64,000 nt of DNA from NCBI RefSeq assembly GCF_000571935.1, contig NZ_ATAX01000016.1, positions 1 through 64,000 on the forward strand, written 5' to 3'. Of the stretch, positions 1 through 7,543 are shown piece after piece. Position numbers and translations under genes: made by a program. This DNA comes from Ruminococcus flavefaciens 007c (GTDB lineage Bacteria; Bacillota; Clostridia; Oscillospirales; Ruminococcaceae). Numbering within the stretch: the stretch's first letter is position 1; every line of letters begins with the position of its first letter. A model generated the notes under the pieces. That model was not told the DNA's origin and did not search any database. It saw nothing but the letters and a program-made list of their open reading frames with translations.

Positions 1-432
1 GAGGAAAATACAGCGGAAACATGGCGTGACGGCTTCTATCACACAGGTGATACAGCATGGATGGACGAGGACGGCTACTTCTGGTACGTCGGCCGAGTCG
101 ATGACGTTATCAAATCCTCAGGCTACCGTATCGGCCCCTTTGAGATCGAAAGCGTACTCATGGAGCTCCCCTACGTGCTTGAATGCGCGGTAACAGGCGT
201 TCCGGACGAGATCCGCGGACAGATAGTAAAGGCTACTATCGTACTCACAAAGGACAAGACAGGCTCCGACGAGCTTGTAAAGGAGATAAAGGACTACGTC
301 AAGGAACGTACCGCACCTTACAAATATCCGAGAGTTATCGAGTTCGTTCCCGAGCTGCCAAAGACTGTCGGAAGCGGAAAAATACGCCGTGCTGCTATCC
401 GTGAAATGGATAACGCAAAGTATCAGAAGTAA
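1..432 (+). CDS. Acyl-CoA synthetase (AMP-forming), C-terminal part
   Basis: This is the 3' end of an adenylate-forming acyl-CoA ligase; the gene begins before the window, so only the last 143 residues are seen. The frame is open from base 1. Visible family motifs are T-G-D at residues 15-17, the hinge and ligand region [12 protein letters not shown] at 31-42, and the C-terminal S-G-K-I-R-R, whose Lys127 matches the catalytic lysine of the family. Enzymes of this family activate a carboxylic acid with ATP and then form the CoA thioester. The style is closest to acetyl or medium-chain acyl-CoA synthetases, but the acid-binding pocket lies outside the window, so the substrate is not assigned. 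A strong terminator follows directly. Confidence 0.93.
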   Translation, partial: EENTAETWRDGFYHTGDTAWMDEDGYFWYVGRVDDVIKSSGYRIGPFEIESVLMELPYVLECAVTGVPDEIRGQIVKATIVLTKDKTGSDELVKEIKDYVKERTAPYKYPRVIEFVPELPKTVGSGKIRRAAIREMDNAKYQK

Positions 433-453
433 ACTTCATTCTGAATAATATTG

Positions 454-490
454 AAAAAAAGAGCGGCAATAAGCCGCTCTTTTTTTTTTT
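454..490. terminator. Bidirectional intrinsic terminator
   Basis: The stem AAGAGCGGC/GCCGCTCTT with loop AATAA is preceded by an A run and followed by ten T. It lies between the convergent acyl-CoA synthetase and histidine kinase genes and can stop transcription from both sides. Confidence 0.9.
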
Positions 491-510
491 GCGATGAATG
501 GGGCATTTCT

Positions 511-1953
511 TCACAGCGAACCCTGCTTTGGAATATCAAAAATGATCCTGAACGTACTTCCCTTACCTGTCACCGATTCAGCTTCGCATCTGCCATTATG
601 AAGTACAACAGTCTGCTTTACGATAGCAAGTCCGAGGCCTGAAACGCCCTTGCCCTGCCTCTGTCGCTTTGTATAATACTTGTCCCATATTTTTTCCAGT
701 TCTTCTGCGGCAATGCCTTCACCATGGTCGGATATTTCGATAACGGCTTTGCTGTCTGCCGATTTCAGCATAACTCCTGTCCACTTATCCTCACCTGCGT
801 GACGTACAGCATTGTCAAGAAGATTATAAACAGCTCTCTGAAGCCGCGAAACATTTCCGTTAATACGGATATTCTCCGCGATATGACGCTCAAAGATATA
901 CCCTTCCTTAGAGTACAGGTTTTCAAAGCTGTCGGCAACTGAATTTACTACCTCAGCAAGATCAACCTCGCTCATTACAAGCTGTGTATCTGTCATCTGC
1001 AGCTCAGAATACTCAAGTATCTCATTGACAAGGGCTGTAAGCCTGTCTGTCTCTTCAACTATCACCGCAACGTCCTCTGCACACTGTTTTTCATCTTCCC
1101 GTGATATGTCTCTTATCATTTCCGCGTAACCCTTTATCATGGTCAGAGGAGTACGCAGATCATGGGAGACATTCGCAAGCAGTTCATTCTGGAATTCCTG
1201 CGACTTTTTCAGCTTGTCCGCAGTATTGTCAAGGGTATCGTTCAGTTCGTCAAGCTCTGAGCAGAAACCTTTCCTGAAATCAGTATCGCTATCCTTATCG
1301 GCAAGCTTATGAGCTTTTTCGTTAAGCTGTGCAACAGGACGGGAAAAGCTTCTCGACATGAACCACGCGATAACAAATCCCGTGATAACTGACAAAAGCG
1401 TAACCCAGATAAGCTGCACACGGATTATTCTTGCTGTGGAACCAACTGCATTGAGCATCGTTCCTATATACATCACAGCCTTGTCATCACTGCCGTAAAA
1501 ATCTATATACATTCCGTAAATATACATTTCGTCTGACAGAAGTTCAATTTCATTGCTGTCTGATGCCACAAGTTCGCTCAAAAACCTGTCATAATTATCC
1601 GGAAGCTCTCTGTAATGCCCGTGTTCTACCCTGATATCCGCCCTCATACCGTTAAACTCGTTGTTTCTCAGCTTATGCCCTTTTTTGTATTCATCGGAGC
1701 TGTAAAGGATATTGCCTTCGGTATCCGTGACAAATACAAGAACGGAATTGTCACGGGAAAGCTGGTCGATATATTCGGTTATATCTGCTTCATTGCTCCG
1801 TGCAGAGATCTTATCGGCAGCTGATACTGTGTTCTTTATGACCATACCATTGTAGAAGCGCTGGAGAAATACGGTCTGCAAAAGCCATAGCACAGCAAAA
1901 ATAACGGCTGTGAAGAATATAAAGCAGCCCAGCAGTTTCCGCTGGAAAGTCAT
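511..1953 (-). CDS. Sensor histidine kinase
   Basis: Membrane histidine kinase that pairs with the OmpR-type regulator just upstream. From the ATG at 1953 it has 480 residues: a membrane span near residues 10-30, an extracellular sensor region of about 150 residues, a second span near 180-200, HAMP, a HisKA domain with the phospho-acceptor in V-S-H-D-L-R-T-P (His264), and an HATPase domain ending with G-L-G-L-A-I-V. The start is uncertain. A GTG at 2007 has a good GGAG ribosome site but lies 50 bases inside the regulator gene. The ATG at 1953 is 4 bases after the regulator stop but lacks a clear ribosome site. Its neighbours are a Cthe_2159-type lipoprotein and a damaged FMN-binding gene, so an envelope or redox signal is possible, but the stimulus is unknown. 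Confidence 0.9.
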   Translation of the reverse strand: MTFQRKLLGCFIFFTAVIFAVLWLLQTVFLQRFYNGMVIKNTVSAADKISARSNEADITEYIDQLSRDNSVLVFVTDTEGNILYSSDEYKKGHKLRNNEFNGMRADIRVEHGHYRELPDNYDRFLSELVASDSNEIELLSDEMYIYGMYIDFYGSDDKAVMYIGTMLNAVGSTARIIRVQLIWVTLLSVITGFVIAWFMSRSFSRPVAQLNEKAHKLADKDSDTDFRKGFCSELDELNDTLDNTADKLKKSQEFQNELLANVSHDLRTPLTMIKGYAEMIRDISREDEKQCAEDVAVIVEETDRLTALVNEILEYSELQMTDTQLVMSEVDLAEVVNSVADSFENLYSKEGYIFERHIAENIRINGNVSRLQRAVYNLLDNAVRHAGEDKWTGVMLKSADSKAVIEISDHGEGIAAEELEKIWDKYYTKRQRQGKGVSGLGLAIVKQTVVLHNGRCEAESVTGKGSTFRIIFDIPKQGSL

Positions 1954-1957
1954 TGTT

Positions 1958-2632
1958 TTACGTTTCAAATTTATATCCCACCCCTCGTATCGTTTTGATA
2001 CAGTCACGGTATTCTCCTAATTTACTTCGCAGCAGCTTTATCTGCCAGTCAACTGTCCTGTCAACGCCGAAGCTGTCATATCCCCAAACTTCATTGAGTA
2101 TTCTGTCTCGGGACAGTACAACACCCTTATTCTGAACCAGAAGAAGTAAAATCGAGTATTCCTTTGCAGTGAGATCTGCCTTTTCGCCGTCAACCTCGAC
2201 TGACATTCCGAAGGTATCTATTATTATACCGCCGACACTGATTATCCTTTGCTCTGCCGTTTTTTCGGACACAGGTCTGTGACTGAGTATCACCTTAATA
2301 CGCGCCATAAGCTCCATAGGTGAAAATGGCTTTGTAACATAGTCGTCAACGCCTACCTCAAATCCGAAAAGCTTATCAAACTCCGTACCTCTTGCAGAGA
2401 GCATGATCACGGGAATATCCTTAAATTCCTTTATCTTCTTGCAGGCCGTAAATCCGTCGGTATCAGGCATCATAACGTCCATGACTATGAGATCGAAGTC
2501 CTCCCTTGTACAGGCTTCTATCGCCTGTCTGCCGTCGGAAACAGCTGTGACATCGTAGCCCTCGCGCTGAGCGTAACGGCTTATAAGTGTAACTATATTC
2601 GGTTCATCATCGGCTATAAGGATCTTCTGCAT
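1958..2632 (-). CDS. OmpR/PhoB-type response regulator
   Basis: Two-domain regulator of 224 residues. The N-terminal receiver shows the acidic pair in I-A-D-D-E, the phospho-acceptor in V-M-D-V-M-M-P and the conserved Lys in V-T-K-P-F. The C-terminal half is a winged-helix DNA-binding domain ending in the family pattern T-I-R-G-V-G-Y-K-F. The start is ATG 2632, preceded by GGAGGTG at suitable spacing; a longer open frame upstream to 2776 has no support. It is followed immediately by its histidine kinase gene, so the two are co-transcribed. Promoter bases are visible just upstream (2661-2689). Confidence 0.93.
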   Translation of the reverse strand: MQKILIADDEPNIVTLISRYAQREGYDVTAVSDGRQAIEACTREDFDLIVMDVMMPDTDGFTACKKIKEFKDIPVIMLSARGTEFDKLFGFEVGVDDYVTKPFSPMELMARIKVILSHRPVSEKTAEQRIISVGGIIIDTFGMSVEVDGEKADLTAKEYSILLLLVQNKGVVLSRDRILNEVWGYDSFGVDRTVDWQIKLLRSKLGEYRDCIKTIRGVGYKFET

Positions 2633-2660
2633 GGCGCACCTCCGCAGTTTTATTGTTAAT

Positions 2661-2689
2661 ATTATACACGAAAGACGCTCTTTTGTAAA
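2661..2689 (-). promoter_or_regulatory. Sigma-A type promoter of the regulator/kinase operon
   Basis: On the minus strand TTTACA (2684-2689), a 17-base spacer and TATAAT (2661-2666) stand about 30 bases before the regulator start. The -35 element sits in the loop of the hairpin at 2674-2696. Confidence 0.7.
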
Positions 2690-2696
2690 GAGCGCC
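2674..2696 (-). terminator. Weak terminator hairpin after the FMN-binding pseudogene
   Basis: The inverted repeat GACGCTCTT/AAGAGCGCC (one mismatch) is followed on the minus strand by only a short T run. It overlaps the promoter of the next operon, so readthrough is likely. Confidence 0.45.
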
Positions 2697-2702
2697 TTTA
2701 TT

Positions 2703-3352
2703 TCATCGGTTACGTCTGCCTCCGTGATTTTTATCAGCCGTACTGTTTGGATTCGTGAACTCCATACCGAGTGCATTGGCCACAGCCTCCTTTATGCCGT
2801 TGCTGCTGAATGTTGCTCCGCTAACTGCGTCAACATCCACGCTCTGGAAGCCGAGTATCTCAGATATAACGCTGTTTTCGGCACGGCTGAAAAACTGCTG
2901 ATCGTCCTTGTATGAATCAATAGATATATCGGTGATCTCGCCGTTTTCAACTGTAACAGTGACCTTTGTTTCGCCGCGGAAGCCACTGCAACAAGCGCAA
3001 GAACAGCATATTTCAGGAGCTTCAGCCACTTATCAGCTTTTTCGGGCACTTTTCCCCTGAACGGCATCAGCTTTCCCGCAACATTCAGCAGATCCTGCAT
3101 TGCTCCGAATGAACAGATAAAACCGCAGAAGTAACGTCCCCATACAAGGGCTGTGAGAAACACTCCGACTACAAGTATTATCCTGCCGAGATTATCGGTG
3201 AGTACGAAGCTTCCGTCTGTTATGGACATTATGACAGATACTATAGACGAGAATATGGTTATAAACAGTGCCGGCACGGTTACGAATGAAATAAGCTGTA
3301 TGAACGCCCTGACTATCTGTATGGGATGGAGCCTCTTTCTCATTTTTCTCAT
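2703..3352 (-). pseudogene. 4Fe-4S membrane / FMN-binding protein with internal deletion
   Basis: Two halves of what is normally a single redox protein are present in different frames. The 5' part (ATG 3352) encodes membrane spans and the Fer4_5-like motif W-G-R-Y-F-C-G-F-I-C-S-F-G-A. After about residue 124 the frame turns to nonsense and stops at 2792. The 3' part, in another frame, encodes an FMN_bind domain with D-A-V-S-G-A-T, where the Thr normally carries covalently bound FMN. The join is near 2973-2985, in the sequence GGCTTCCGC, and no ferredoxin motif remains between the halves. The simplest reading is an out-of-frame deletion of several hundred bases between short repeats. An assembly error is the main alternative. 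As written it cannot make a full protein. Confidence 0.75.
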
Positions 3353-3426
3353 TCCTTATTGATGCAAGGTACGTTACGCAGCTTCTCCGTAGCGTATATT
3401 TCCTGAGCGGATACCGTATCTGTCAT
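3349..3426 (-). CDS. Small ORF, 25 residues, coupled to the FMN-binding gene
   Basis: An ATG at 3426 has a strong GGAGGAG ribosome site 5 bases upstream. The ORF ends in TGA, which overlaps the ATG of the next gene in the arrangement ATGA. The peptide is M-T-D-T-V-S-A-Q-E-I-Y-A-T-E-K-L-R and so on, with one Cys and no membrane span or signal peptide. It starts 14 bases after the lipoprotein gene stop. The position suggests translational coupling, or a shrunken remnant of a longer gene. No function is recognised. Confidence 0.5.
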   Translation of the reverse strand: MTDTVSAQEIYATEKLRNVPCINKE

Positions 3427-3440
3427 ACGTTCTCCTCCAT

Positions 3441-4685
3441 TCAGAACCTGCCGCCTCTGCCGCCGAAACCTCCCGGTCCGCCATTCATGCCTCCGTGCAT
3501 ACCGCCGCCCATCATGCTCTGGGGTATCTCCGAGACCTCTGCACCGTTGATTATTATAGTACCGCCGTTGAATTCGGCTGTCTTATCATAGTCAAATGAT
3601 GACATCTGAGCTGTGACATTTACTGTTCCGCCGTTCACATAGGTAGAACCGTTGGAATCGATAGCGTCTGTATCGCCCTGACCTACCTCAACAGTTATGT
3701 TTCCGCCGTTTATGACGATAGCTGTTTCATATGCGTCAGTACCTGTTGAAGCATTGATACCGTCGTCCGTCGCATAGATATTTATATCGCCGTCATTGAT
3801 AAGAACATATGTAGCCTCTATTCCCTCCGCAGCATTTATATCCATTGTTCCGCCGTCTATCTGAACCATAGCACAGGCCTGTATTCCGTCACTTCCACCG
3901 TTAATGCTGAATGTGCCGCCTGATATGGTGATAATTCCCTCAGCCTCATCATTCTCGCAGTGGAAACCGTCTTTATTGGTAGCGATATTGAATGTTCCGT
4001 CACTTATTGATATAGAATCATTTGCTTCAAAAGCGTCAAGGGCAGATCTCACGTTGTAGGTACCGCCTGTTATCTTCATATCGTCCTTGGAGGTGATACC
4101 GTTTCCGTAATACGAAGTGACATTGAGCGTACCTGTGCCGTTGAGAACAAGGTCGTCCTTTGAGTAGATGACGGCATCGGTATTTGTATCTCCGTCTGCT
4201 TTGAATTCCCCGCTGACTGTGAGATCGTTCTCACTGCCTGAAGTCGTAATGAATACCTTATCTGCCGAAACAACATATATAACAGGAGAATCACTGTTTG
4301 TAACATTAACTCCGTCAAGTACCAGCTGTACTTTTGCATTTTCATCAGCTTCAACTCTTATAGTGCAATTTTCAGCTGTACCGTGTACAGTATAGACTCC
4401 TTCTTCGGTTATGCCAATGGTGGTATCATCTGATACAGTGATATTTTTCGCCTCGCTTGTATCTGCTGTCTGCTCAAGATCACGCTTTGTATAGGTTGTT
4501 TTCTCATTTTCTGTGCTGTCTGAAAGCTGTACCGGTAAAGCTTCTTCATTATTCTCCGATACAGCAGCAGTTCTGACTTTATTGTCAGCCGAAGCCTTGT
4601 CGTCTGTATTTGTCCTGCTGCCGCAGCCTGTGACTGCTGCTGCAAACATTGCTGCCATAATTGAATACATATATATTTTTTTCAT
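3441..4685 (-). CDS. Cthe_2159-type carbohydrate-binding beta-helix lipoprotein
   Basis: Exported lipoprotein of 414 residues. The N-terminus has a short hydrophobic signal ending in V-T-G-C (Cys21), so it should be lipid-anchored. A Ser/Thr/Glu-rich linker follows. Residues from about 85 to 385 form many short repeats of the type I-S-G-G-T-F-x-I, with D-G-I and N-G-G. This is the right-handed parallel beta-helix pattern of the Cthe_2159 family, whose founding member binds cellulose and polygalacturonate. The C-terminus is Gly/Met-rich (G-G-G-M-H-G-G-M). ATG 4685 has an AGGAGAG ribosome site. It is the first gene of a minus-strand unit with the small ORF and the broken FMN-binding gene. Family members often sit beside sensors and CotH or VTC-domain genes; none of the latter is here. 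Confidence 0.85.
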   Translation of the reverse strand: MKKIYMYSIMAAMFAAAVTGCGSRTNTDDKASADNKVRTAAVSENNEEALPVQLSDSTENEKTTYTKRDLEQTADTSEAKNITVSDDTTIGITEEGVYTVHGTAENCTIRVEADENAKVQLVLDGVNVTNSDSPVIYVVSADKVFITTSGSENDLTVSGEFKADGDTNTDAVIYSKDDLVLNGTGTLNVTSYYGNGITSKDDMKITGGTYNVRSALDAFEANDSISISDGTFNIATNKDGFHCENDEAEGIITISGGTFSINGGSDGIQACAMVQIDGGTMDINAAEGIEATYVLINDGDINIYATDDGINASTGTDAYETAIVINGGNITVEVGQGDTDAIDSNGSTYVNGGTVNVTAQMSSFDYDKTAEFNGGTIIINGAEVSEIPQSMMGGGMHGGMNGGPGGFGGRGGRF

Positions 4686-4734
4686 AATATCTCTCCTTTT
4701 TAATACGTCAGAGGTGTTTTGTTTCTATGTCTGT

Positions 4735-4762
4735 ATTATACAGGAGCAGTTTGTAAGTTAAA
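4735..4762 (-). promoter_or_regulatory. Candidate promoter of the lipoprotein gene
   Basis: A minus-strand TATAAT (4735-4740) is preceded at 16 bases by TTTAAC, a weak -35. The near repeat GGAGTTAAAGTGG just upstream could be a regulator site. Confidence 0.4.
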
Positions 4763-4835
4763 TGGAGTTAAAGTGGAATCTCAGGCTTGAAATGTGGAAT
4801 TTATGTCCTGTTTTGTGACATATCTGTGAAAAGGC

Positions 4836-4864
4836 ACAAAAAAACCGACTCTGAAGGGAGTCGG
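4836..4864 (-). terminator. Intrinsic terminator of the GH3 gene
   Basis: On the minus strand the stem CCGACTC/GAGTCGG (loop of 6) is followed by a run of seven or more T. It lies 39 bases after the beta-glucosidase stop. Confidence 0.88.
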
Positions 4865-4902
4865 TATATAACTTGATATTCAGTTTTTCGGCTTATGAAC
4901 AG

Positions 4903-7230
4903 TTACTTTTTCAAACACCGCATCTGCCGCAGAGTATCAATAAACTCCGCATAAGCTTTATCTGAACAGTTCATGCTGTTCAGAACTTTTCCAATGCTGT
5001 CCATTGCGGTATACTGATATGTTGTAAGAATATTCTCCCAGGGAAGTCCGTGATCCGTTATAAAACGCAACAAAGCAGCTTTGAGTACGGGATTTTCATA
5101 AATCTCTTTGATACTTGTATTTTCACCCCAGCTGTATGGCGATTCTCCGTCATAATGCAGCAGCACGCCAGCCGTATCATGCCAGTCAATGGCATTGGCA
5201 TCCTCAACCGTAGCATTGAGGACATACTCACCGTCCTCAAGCGTCCATTCGTGCCGATCGGGATCCCAGCTCTCAAAGGCACGCCTGTCAACGTGCATAT
5301 GTACTGTCACAGTCTGATGCGGTCCGACGTATACCTTCCTGAACGCACAGAGCTCACAGACCGGCTTTGTGAGTGCAGATAAGGGATCATGTACGTATAC
5401 CTGAACAACTGTCTTTCCTGCAGTATCACCTGTATTTTCAACTTCTGCTGCAAGCTCAAGACCGTTTGCGATATTACCGCTTTCGACCCGCAGACTGCGG
5501 ACTTCAAATGTCGTATAGGAGAGACCGTAACCAAAATATGCAGCAGCATAGTCGGCGTCAGGATTGCAGTGATAACGAGTGGCATAATAGCGATAACCGA
5601 CAAAAATGCCCTCACCGTAAGTCACGTTCATTCCGTCGCCGGGAAAATTCAGGAATGTCGGCATATCATCCTCAGAATATGGTATAGTCAGCGGCAGACG
5701 TCCCGACGGATTGACTTTGCCGCAGAGAATGTCCGCAATTGCGGCAGCTCCCTGCATTCCGGGCAGCGATACCCAGAACGCCGCATTCCAGTTTCCTATG
5801 GTCCATTCGGTAACAGGTCCTGATGCATTCACGATCAGCACGGAACGCAGACTATTCTGCGCAGCATATGATGCCAGCTTACTCATTTTCATCTGCTCCT
5901 CCCGACATATACTGAGCGTTTTTCGGTCGTTGCCTTCCTGTCCGGGAACACTGAGTACATAAATCACCGTATCTGCTTCATCATAAAGACCTGTCCGCAC
6001 ATCTGCAAAGTGCTTTCTCAGCTCTTCGAAAAGGTTTGTATTGCGGTCGGTGTGTACACCTGCACTGCCTTCACCGCATACCAGAAGCTCGCCGTTCAGA
6101 GTACCTGTCAGTGCGATTTTTGCAGATGCAGGCAGAGGGCAGCACTTTGCATCTGATCCAACAGTGAATGGATGATTACGCAGCATGACGATACCCTCCG
6201 CCGCTGCTTTATATGCGGCACGGTCTGTCATTTCGCGGTCGATATGAGCAGCTGCAGGCAGCGCATACTTCCGTGCAAGTCTGGCTGCGCGTTCTGCCGA
6301 AACCGCAAGCTTTTCAGGCTCGAGCGTTCCGTCTTCCAGTGCTCTTTGGAGCGGCTCCGAAGAAACAGGTCCCGGCATATTCACATCGCAGCCCGCATTA
6401 ATTGCCCCGGCAGTATGATAAACCGCTCCCCAGTCGCTCATGACAAGTCCGTCAAATCCCCATTCATCCCGGAGAAGTTCAGTCAGAAGCCAATTGTTTT
6501 CGGTACAGGGCACACCGTTGATCTGATTGTAAGCCGCCATAACAGTCGCGCAGTCTGCATTGACACAGGCTTCAAATCCGGGAAGATAAAGCTCATACAG
6601 TGCGCGCTCGGGAATTATCTCATTGATGCCCTGACGGTTCGTTTCCTGATTATTGGCCGCAAAATGCTTGACATTTGCCGCAACTCCCTGTGACTGTACG
6701 CCCCTGACAAGCTCAGGAGCCAGCATGGCAATAAGGTAAGGATCCTCTGAATAGCCCTCAAACAGGCGTCCCGCCCTGAGATCACGGTGCAGATTGATAT
6801 TCGGCGTTCCGAGAAGCACATGAATACCGTAGGCTCGCGCTTCATGCCCAAGTGCCTGACCGACCTGATATACTGTCTCAGGATCCCATGTCGCACCAAG
6901 CATCATACCCGGCGGATAGCAGCCCGGAGCCGTCATTTCGGGGATCAGCAGCCGAAGCTGATCTCGCAGCCAGTTGTAAAGCTCAAGCTCGTCCCGTGTA
7001 TCAAGCAAATCGGGCTGATAGAAATTCTCAAGCACTCTTCGGAATACCGAAGTGCCTTTTTGAGCATGACCTGCTTTATCCATCAGATCCCCGAATAACT
7101 GCTCAAAATTGAGTCCCGTTCCGCCGTCAAGCATCTGAATACGCGGAACCTCCTTTTGCGGCAGTTCTCCCATTCCGAAAAAAGACTGTCCGTTGACCAT
7201 TAAGATCTGTTCATCAGATGTAAGCTCCAT
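4903..7230 (-). CDS. Glycoside hydrolase family 3 beta-glucosidase
   Basis: Family 3 enzyme of about 775 residues, without signal peptide, so it probably acts in the cytosol on imported oligosaccharides such as cello-oligosaccharides. The N-terminal barrel domain has G-R-L-F-E-G-Y-S-E-D-P (about 155-165), K-H-F near 188-190 and the nucleophile in V-M-S-D-W-G (Asp about 266). A C-terminal alpha/beta sandwich follows, then a fibronectin III-like domain with V-E-N-T-G-D-T-A-G. The length fits the family. The preferred start is ATG 7230, 8 bases after GGGGAG; a GTG at 7239 is only 3 bases from AGGAGG. The gene is alone in its transcript, with its own terminator. The exact sugar specificity cannot be read. 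An AAAACGTTTT palindrome upstream suggests LacI-family control. Confidence 0.93.
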   Translation of the reverse strand: MELTSDEQILMVNGQSFFGMGELPQKEVPRIQMLDGGTGLNFEQLFGDLMDKAGHAQKGTSVFRRVLENFYQPDLLDTRDELELYNWLRDQLRLLIPEMTAPGCYPPGMMLGATWDPETVYQVGQALGHEARAYGIHVLLGTPNINLHRDLRAGRLFEGYSEDPYLIAMLAPELVRGVQSQGVAANVKHFAANNQETNRQGINEIIPERALYELYLPGFEACVNADCATVMAAYNQINGVPCTENNWLLTELLRDEWGFDGLVMSDWGAVYHTAGAINAGCDVNMPGPVSSEPLQRALEDGTLEPEKLAVSAERAARLARKYALPAAAHIDREMTDRAAYKAAAEGIVMLRNHPFTVGSDAKCCPLPASAKIALTGTLNGELLVCGEGSAGVHTDRNTNLFEELRKHFADVRTGLYDEADTVIYVLSVPGQEGNDRKTLSICREEQMKMSKLASYAAQNSLRSVLIVNASGPVTEWTIGNWNAAFWVSLPGMQGAAAIADILCGKVNPSGRLPLTIPYSEDDMPTFLNFPGDGMNVTYGEGIFVGYRYYATRYHCNPDADYAAAYFGYGLSYTTFEVRSLRVESGNIANGLELAAEVENTGDTAGKTVVQVYVHDPLSALTKPVCELCAFRKVYVGPHQTVTVHMHVDRRAFESWDPDRHEWTLEDGEYVLNATVEDANAIDWHDTAGVLLHYDGESPYSWGENTSIKEIYENPVLKAALLRFITDHGLPWENILTTYQYTAMDSIGKVLNSMNCSDKAYAEFIDTLRQMRCLKK

Positions 7231-7239
7231 ATAAAGCAC

Positions 7240-7543
7240 TCCCCTCCTGACATAAGGATATGTAATCGTTCAGAAAAAACGTTTTCAGCATCGGCAAGAA
7301 GATAATGGATTTCACATATCAATGGCTTCCATGATCTTCGGCGAAGTCTTTGAAATAATTATACATCATATATTCATCAAAAGCAACAGTAAGCAATTTA
7401 TAAAAGTATGCGGAGCTTTCGTGATATATTCAATATATTCATAAAATGTTTACGATTTTATCCGCACATTTCCGTCTTCTCACCCGTTAAAATATAAAAA
7501 GACATTTTATTCCTGCTATAACATTCGGAAAGAAGGCGTTACC
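7240..7543. promoter_or_regulatory. Divergent intergenic region with LacI-type operator candidate
   Basis: Gene-free stretch between the GH3 gene and the first dockerin protein. It holds the palindrome AAAACGTTTT at 7276-7285, whose central CG is typical of LacI-family operators, about 45 bases before the GH3 start. The rest is AT-rich. No clear -35/-10 pair or structured RNA was found. Confidence 0.4.

Noticed and set aside
1954..2007. GTG 2007 as certain start of the first histidine kinase
   Set aside because: It has a good GGAG site but would overlap the regulator gene by 50 bases, and the added residues copy the regulator end in another frame. It is kept only as an alternative.
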